From: Capnocytophaga periodontitidis
GTDB lineage: Bacteria > Bacteroidota > Bacteroidia > Flavobacteriales > Flavobacteriaceae
Direction: 5' to 3'
DNA: 64,000 bases
NCBI RefSeq assembly: GCF_016126015.1
Contig: NZ_JAEFDB010000004.1
Location: forward strand, 1 to 64,000
Shown here: positions 60,713-64,000 of the stretch, in pieces
Numbering within the stretch: position 1 is the stretch's first letter
How the letters are laid out: every line of letters starts with the position of its first letter
Position numbers and translations under genes: made by a program
The notes under the pieces: model-generated
Told to the model about the DNA's origin: nothing
What the model saw: only the letters and a program-made list of their open reading frames with translations
Databases searched by the model: none

Positions 60713-62220
60713 TATTTTTTCAACCACGATACCATATCCTTCAAATAAGGATAAAACACCAAGTCTTCTTTGAAGAACGGAATAATACTTCTTATTTCGT
60801 TATACCATTCTTTGGTAGTGCTCGAAAGCTCGTCATAACAGTCTAAGATATCAATAGCCTGTGCAATGGTAATCGCTTCAATGGCGAGTACTTGGAAAGC
60901 GTTCTCTATCACCTTGCGGGTGAGCGTTGCGGCATTGGTACCCATACTCACAATGTCCTGATTGTCGTTATTATTCGGGATACTATGCACATACATAGAG
61001 GTAGAGAGGGTTTGACACTCGGCAGTGGTAGAGGTAGCAGTGAATTGCACCCCTTGCATACCGAAGTTAAAGCCCAGCTTGCCCGCATTCACAAACGGCG
61101 GTAAGAGCTCGTTGATTTTAGGATTCAATAGGTAGTTGAGTTGTCGTTCGGCGAGCATTGCCATACGGGTAACCACGAGCTTGAGCTTGTCCATTTCAAG
61201 GGAAATATAATCGCCGTGGAAGTTACCCCCGTGATACACCTGCTGGGTAGGCAAATCCACGATAGGATTGTCGTTAGCCGAGTTGAGTTCTTCTTCTACA
61301 ATGCGCTGGGTGTGTTGCAAAGTGTCTAACACAGGACCTAATATCTGCGGCACACAGCGCAATGAATAGTATTCTTGTACTTTTTCTTTGAAAACAGTCT
61401 CGTTGTGCTCCCCTTGGTAAAGGTGTTCAGCGCGTTTGCGGGTGCGCTTACTGTCGGCGAGAAACTCGCGCATTAGCTTAGCGATATCCTGCTGACCGGT
61501 ATGCTGTTTGGCGTTGTTGAGCTCTTCTGAAAAATGGTCGTCATAAGTCTGTACCAATTCATTGATAGCACAGCTGAATTTTACTGTCCAGTCCAATAGT
61601 TTTTCAGCGTAATACAAATTCACCCCTGCCAAGCCCGTCATTACCGATGTGCCGTTCATCAGCGAAAGACCCTCGCGCAAGTGTATTTGTAGCGGTTTGA
61701 TGCCTACTTCGGCAAATACTTCAGCCGTTGGGCGACGCAAGCCTTTGTAGAACACTTCGCCTTCGCCTATGAGTACTAAGGCGAGGTGAGCCAACTGCAC
61801 GAGGTCGCCACTGGCGCCTACACCACCGTGCTGGAAGATAAGCGGGGTAATGCGGTAGTTCAATAGGTCGCGCATCAGCTCAATAGCCTCTATATGCACC
61901 CCCGATTTACCAAGAGAAAGACTGTTCAAACGACAGAGAATCGCTGCGCGTACCGTTTTTATATCAAATACTTCTCCACAGCCTGAAGCGTGGCTACGGA
62001 TGAGGTTATACTGCAATTGCAATTGGTCTTCAGGCTCTATGCGATATTGAGCCATAGGACCAAAACCAGTATTTACGCCATAGATAATTTTATCGTTGGC
62101 AAATTCTTTTAGAAAGTTATAACTCTCCTCAATCAAATGTTTAGCTTCTTTGCTAATCGCTACTTGTTTTTTGTGAAAAACAATGGCTTTAAAATCTTCG
62201 TAAGTACGTAGTGTTTTCAA
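60712..62220 (-). CDS. Tyrosine ammonia-lyase, flexirubin-pathway type
   Basis: The longest frame starts with TTG 62247, which overlaps the -7 promoter box, so I choose TTG 62220 (KTLRTYEDFKAIVF); about 502 residues. The MIO cofactor triad Ala-Ser-Gly lies in GGVGASGDLVQLAHLAL. Further family blocks are IYGVNTGFGPMAQYRI, QLQYNLIRSHASG, NSANDNPI and HGGNFHGDYISLEMDK. From memory these blocks closely follow the tyrosine ammonia-lyase of Flavobacterium johnsoniae, which makes 4-coumarate, the aryl starter for flexirubin. A histidine ammonia-lyase is less likely. Confidence 0.85.
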   Translation of the reverse strand: MKTLRTYEDFKAIVFHKKQVAISKEAKHLIEESYNFLKEFANDKIIYGVNTGFGPMAQYRIEPEDQLQLQYNLIRSHASGCGEVFDIKTVRAAILCRLNSLSLGKSGVHIEAIELMRDLLNYRITPLIFQHGGVGASGDLVQLAHLALVLIGEGEVFYKGLRRPTAEVFAEVGIKPLQIHLREGLSLMNGTSVMTGLAGVNLYYAEKLLDWTVKFSCAINELVQTYDDHFSEELNNAKQHTGQQDIAKLMREFLADSKRTRKRAEHLYQGEHNETVFKEKVQEYYSLRCVPQILGPVLDTLQHTQRIVEEELNSANDNPIVDLPTQQVYHGGNFHGDYISLEMDKLKLVVTRMAMLAERQLNYLLNPKINELLPPFVNAGKLGFNFGMQGVQFTATSTTAECQTLSTSMYVHSIPNNNDNQDIVSMGTNAATLTRKVIENAFQVLAIEAITIAQAIDILDCYDELSSTTKEWYNEIRSIIPFFKEDLVFYPYLKDMVSWLKK

Positions 62221-62244
62221 CTGAAAAAATTTTAATATGAGCGA

Positions 62245-62276
62245 CAAAGGTAGTAAATAATTGGTAAATTAGCAAA
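62245..62276 (-). promoter_or_regulatory. Promoter of the ammonia-lyase gene
   Basis: Minus-strand TTTG (62276-62273), 20 bases, TACCTTTG (62252-62245). This places the transcript start inside the longest frame and supports the downstream start codon. Confidence 0.65.
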
Positions 62277-62371
62277 TATGAGATATTTTTACTACTTTTG
62301 TCGCCATAGTCTGGTTTATCAGGCAACTTTTTATTTTTTTAACTTTTCAACCCTTGATGGGCATTCTTACT

Positions 62372-63106
62372 ATGAAACTATTGCTTCTTATGATTGTCAG
62401 TTTATGCTTTTTCAGTGTAAAGGCACAGAATTTTAGATTGATAACAGATGTGCAGCAACATCAGTTGAATGGAAAAGTGAAAAATGTGAAGGAAATTATT
62501 GAATATGAAGCACCTTTTTTTAGTGCTATTGATACTGTTTTCTATTCTTTTAGTAAGGATGGTTTTATAACCAAAAGCGAAACACGAACATTGCAAGGAG
62601 AACCTATTAATGAAGTATTTAAAACAATTTTTGAGCGTCAAGGAGCCGTAGCAACTACTATAGTTTATAATCAAGAAGGAAAGGAGATTGATGGGAATGT
62701 GGTAAAATTAAATAAAAAAGGCTTTCCTATTGAAATGGAAATGCAACTGAATGACACTGAAAAAGTAAAAGTTTATTATCACTACGATCCTAAAGATAGC
62801 AAATTAACTCTTGTAGCTGATGATAAAATAATAAATGTAAAACAAGTCATTACCTATAACAAAGAGGGATTTCTGATAACTAAAGAAGTTTTTAAAGATG
62901 ATGACCCTCTTCCTATAACTAAAAATGTTTACACTTATAATAGTCGAGGTTTTGCAACTACAGTTCTTTCGCAAAACGCCGACAAAAAGGAAACAAAAAT
63001 TACCTACGAGTACCAATACGACACTCACGGTAGTGCTATTGAAATAAAGAAATACGAAAACGGCAAACTCAAAAGTACCGCTAAACGCACTATTGAATAT
63101 TATTAA
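62372..63106 (+). CDS. Secreted YD-repeat-like protein
   Basis: 244 residues from ATG 62372, chosen because it gives a clean signal peptide (MKLLLLMIVSLCFFSVKAQ). The body has LNGKVKNVKEIIEYEAP, then hairpins with YHYDPKDSKLTLV, ITYNKEGFLITKEV, YTYNSRGFATTV and YQYDTHGSAIEIKKY. It is a paralogue of the lipoprotein at 24622-25497 but has a SPI-type signal. Function unknown. A TACTTTTG box lies at 62293-62300. Confidence 0.75.
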   Translation: MKLLLLMIVSLCFFSVKAQNFRLITDVQQHQLNGKVKNVKEIIEYEAPFFSAIDTVFYSFSKDGFITKSETRTLQGEPINEVFKTIFERQGAVATTIVYNQEGKEIDGNVVKLNKKGFPIEMEMQLNDTEKVKVYYHYDPKDSKLTLVADDKIINVKQVITYNKEGFLITKEVFKDDDPLPITKNVYTYNSRGFATTVLSQNADKKETKITYEYQYDTHGSAIEIKKYENGKLKSTAKRTIEYY

Positions 63107-63120
63107 GAAACACAAAAATA

Positions 63121-63849
63121 ATGGAAAACATTCTGCAAAACATCGAATTAATACAACAACGCATCGCCAAAGCCTGTGCTAAGGTAGGTCGCAAACCCGA
63201 GGAGGTAAAACTCCTCTTAGCCACCAAAACTGTAACTCCTGAACGCATCAAAATAGCACTTGAGGCAGGATATACCCTCATCGCCGAAAACAAAGTGCAG
63301 GAACTTAAAGAGAAGTACGAAGCCCTGAAAGATACCCCTCATACGAATCACTTTATCGGTCATTTGCAAACCAATAAAATCAAAGAAATATTGCGCTATG
63401 AAGTGAGTTGTGTAGAATCGGTAGATCGCCTTGATTTAGCCCAAAAACTCCACAATCGCCTCGCTAATGAGGGCAAAGAACTCGATATCTTTATCCAAGT
63501 GAATACCTCTAATGAGGAAAGTAAATTCGGTGCCGACCCTTCCGAAGTGCTCGACCTTGTAAAACAAGTGGCAACCCTGCCTACCCTCCACATCAAAGGA
63601 CTGATGACAATAGGCTTGTTTAGTGCCGAAACCGAAAAGGTGCGCGCCTGCTTTCAACTCCTCAAACGCATCCAGCAGGATATTATTGCCCTTAACCTCC
63701 CCAATGTAGACCCCAAAGAGCTTTCAATGGGAATGAGCGGTGACCTCGAAACCGCTATCGAGGAAGGCGCTACTATTGTGCGAGTAGGTACCGCTATCTT
63801 CGGTCAGCGCATCTACCCCGATAGCTACTACTGGAATGAGAAGGCGTAG
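63121..63849 (+). CDS. YggS/PROSC-family PLP-binding protein
   Basis: 242 residues. The PLP lysine lies in [13 protein letters not shown]; other marks are [51 protein letters not shown] and [28 protein letters not shown] (the last seen at about 63720-63800). This family binds pyridoxal phosphate and keeps vitamin B6 and amino-acid pools balanced; no enzymatic reaction is firmly known. It starts 14 bases after the YD-like gene. Confidence 0.93.
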   Translation: MENILQNIELIQQRIAKACAKVGRKPEEVKLLLATKTVTPERIKIALEAGYTLIAENKVQELKEKYEALKDTPHTNHFIGHLQTNKIKEILRYEVSCVESVDRLDLAQKLHNRLANEGKELDIFIQVNTSNEESKFGADPSEVLDLVKQVATLPTLHIKGLMTIGLFSAETEKVRACFQLLKRIQQDIIALNLPNVDPKELSMGMSGDLETAIEEGATIVRVGTAIFGQRIYPDSYYWNEKA

Positions 63850-63918
63850 GGGGTCAGAGGATAGGTTTCAGGTGTTAGGTTTCAGGGTCTGCCCTGTCCG
63901 ACTTGTCCGCCCCGTTCG
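63850..63918. repeat. Dispersed intergenic repeat, inverted orientation
   Basis: GGTTTCAGGTGTTAGGTTTC and then CCTGTCCGACTTGTCCGCC: the reverse complement of the order seen at 27664 and 48513. Confidence 0.65.
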
Positions 63919-63955
63919 ATGAGTCTCTTTACCAATTTGCTAATTTTCTAATTTT

Positions 63956-64000
63956 ATGAAACACCTTATTTTTTTAATCTTCATTTGCTGTGCCATAGCT
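63956..64000 (+). CDS. Start of a secreted protein, cut by window end
   Basis: ATG 63956 opens a hydrophobic signal-like start (MKHLIFLIFICCAIA), 15 codons to the window edge. Only the leader is visible; a possible lipoprotein or SPI signal cannot be told apart. Confidence 0.55.
   Translation, partial: MKHLIFLIFICCAIA

Overview
The window reads as a chromosomal piece of a low-G+C Bacteroidota, most likely a Capnocytophaga-type flavobacterium. Reasons: many Sus-like outer-membrane systems, lipoproteins in the SPII style of the phylum, promoters of the form TTTG-N19/20-TAnnTTTG, genes of the type VI secretion subtype found in this phylum, and a tyrosine ammonia-lyase very like the one of the flexirubin pathway. 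I saw no rRNA, tRNA or CRISPR array.

Layout. (1) 1-6750, plus strand: a worn array of type VI-type effector cassettes. Two metzincin-like toxins (HExxHxxGxxH plus Met-turn) sit with PAAR-like DUF4280 heads, a VgrG C-terminal piece and secreted immunity-type genes, several of them broken or recombined. (2) 6800-7400: a near-perfect palindrome and an IS982-family remnant. (3) 7447-20792, minus strand: one long operon running FecA-like receptor, SusC, SusD, a peptidase-like lipoprotein with a degenerate zinc site, then DUF4302, DUF4856 and Ig-like lipoproteins. It resembles the Sus-like iron capture system described in Capnocytophaga canimorsus. (4) 20974-28704, minus strand: small lipoproteins, glutaminase, a DUF695-RraB protein, a TatA-like tail without its membrane helix, a frameshifted ankyrin lipoprotein and an M23 peptidase; tatA is divergent at 28814. 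(5) 29155-30376: an internally deleted IS5-family element and gene debris. (6) 30688-41008: a sugar MFS transporter, then an apparent glycerophosphodiester utilisation locus (ECF sigma factor, GlpT-like carrier, GlpQ-like phosphodiesterase, SusD, SusC with an STN domain, FecR anti-sigma). Two matching promoter-like blocks lie upstream of susC and fecR. (7) 41081-48430: housekeeping genes (purK, an EEP-family enzyme, PBP1A, a J-domain protein, a LuxE-like enzyme). (8) 48634-53106: an intact IS5-family copy that has cut into a second toxin/immunity cluster. (9) 53189-64000: a secreted protein, a 1295-residue helicase with a nuclease-like tail, a WG-repeat lipoprotein, fabG plus tyrosine ammonia-lyase (edge of a flexirubin/aryl-polyene cluster), a YD-like secreted protein, a YggS-family protein and the start of another secreted protein.

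How they work together. The two Sus-type loci appear to serve non-classical substrates: iron in one, and glycerophosphodiesters in the other, with surface import, periplasmic cleavage by GlpQ, glycerol-3-phosphate uptake by GlpT, and signalling through STN, FecR and the sigma factor. The two toxin regions show active turnover by repeat recombination, internal deletion, nonsense mutation and IS insertion. Intergenic spacers carry several families of short repeated words and a REP-like hairpin. All functional statements rest on recognising sequence motifs by eye; no database search was run.
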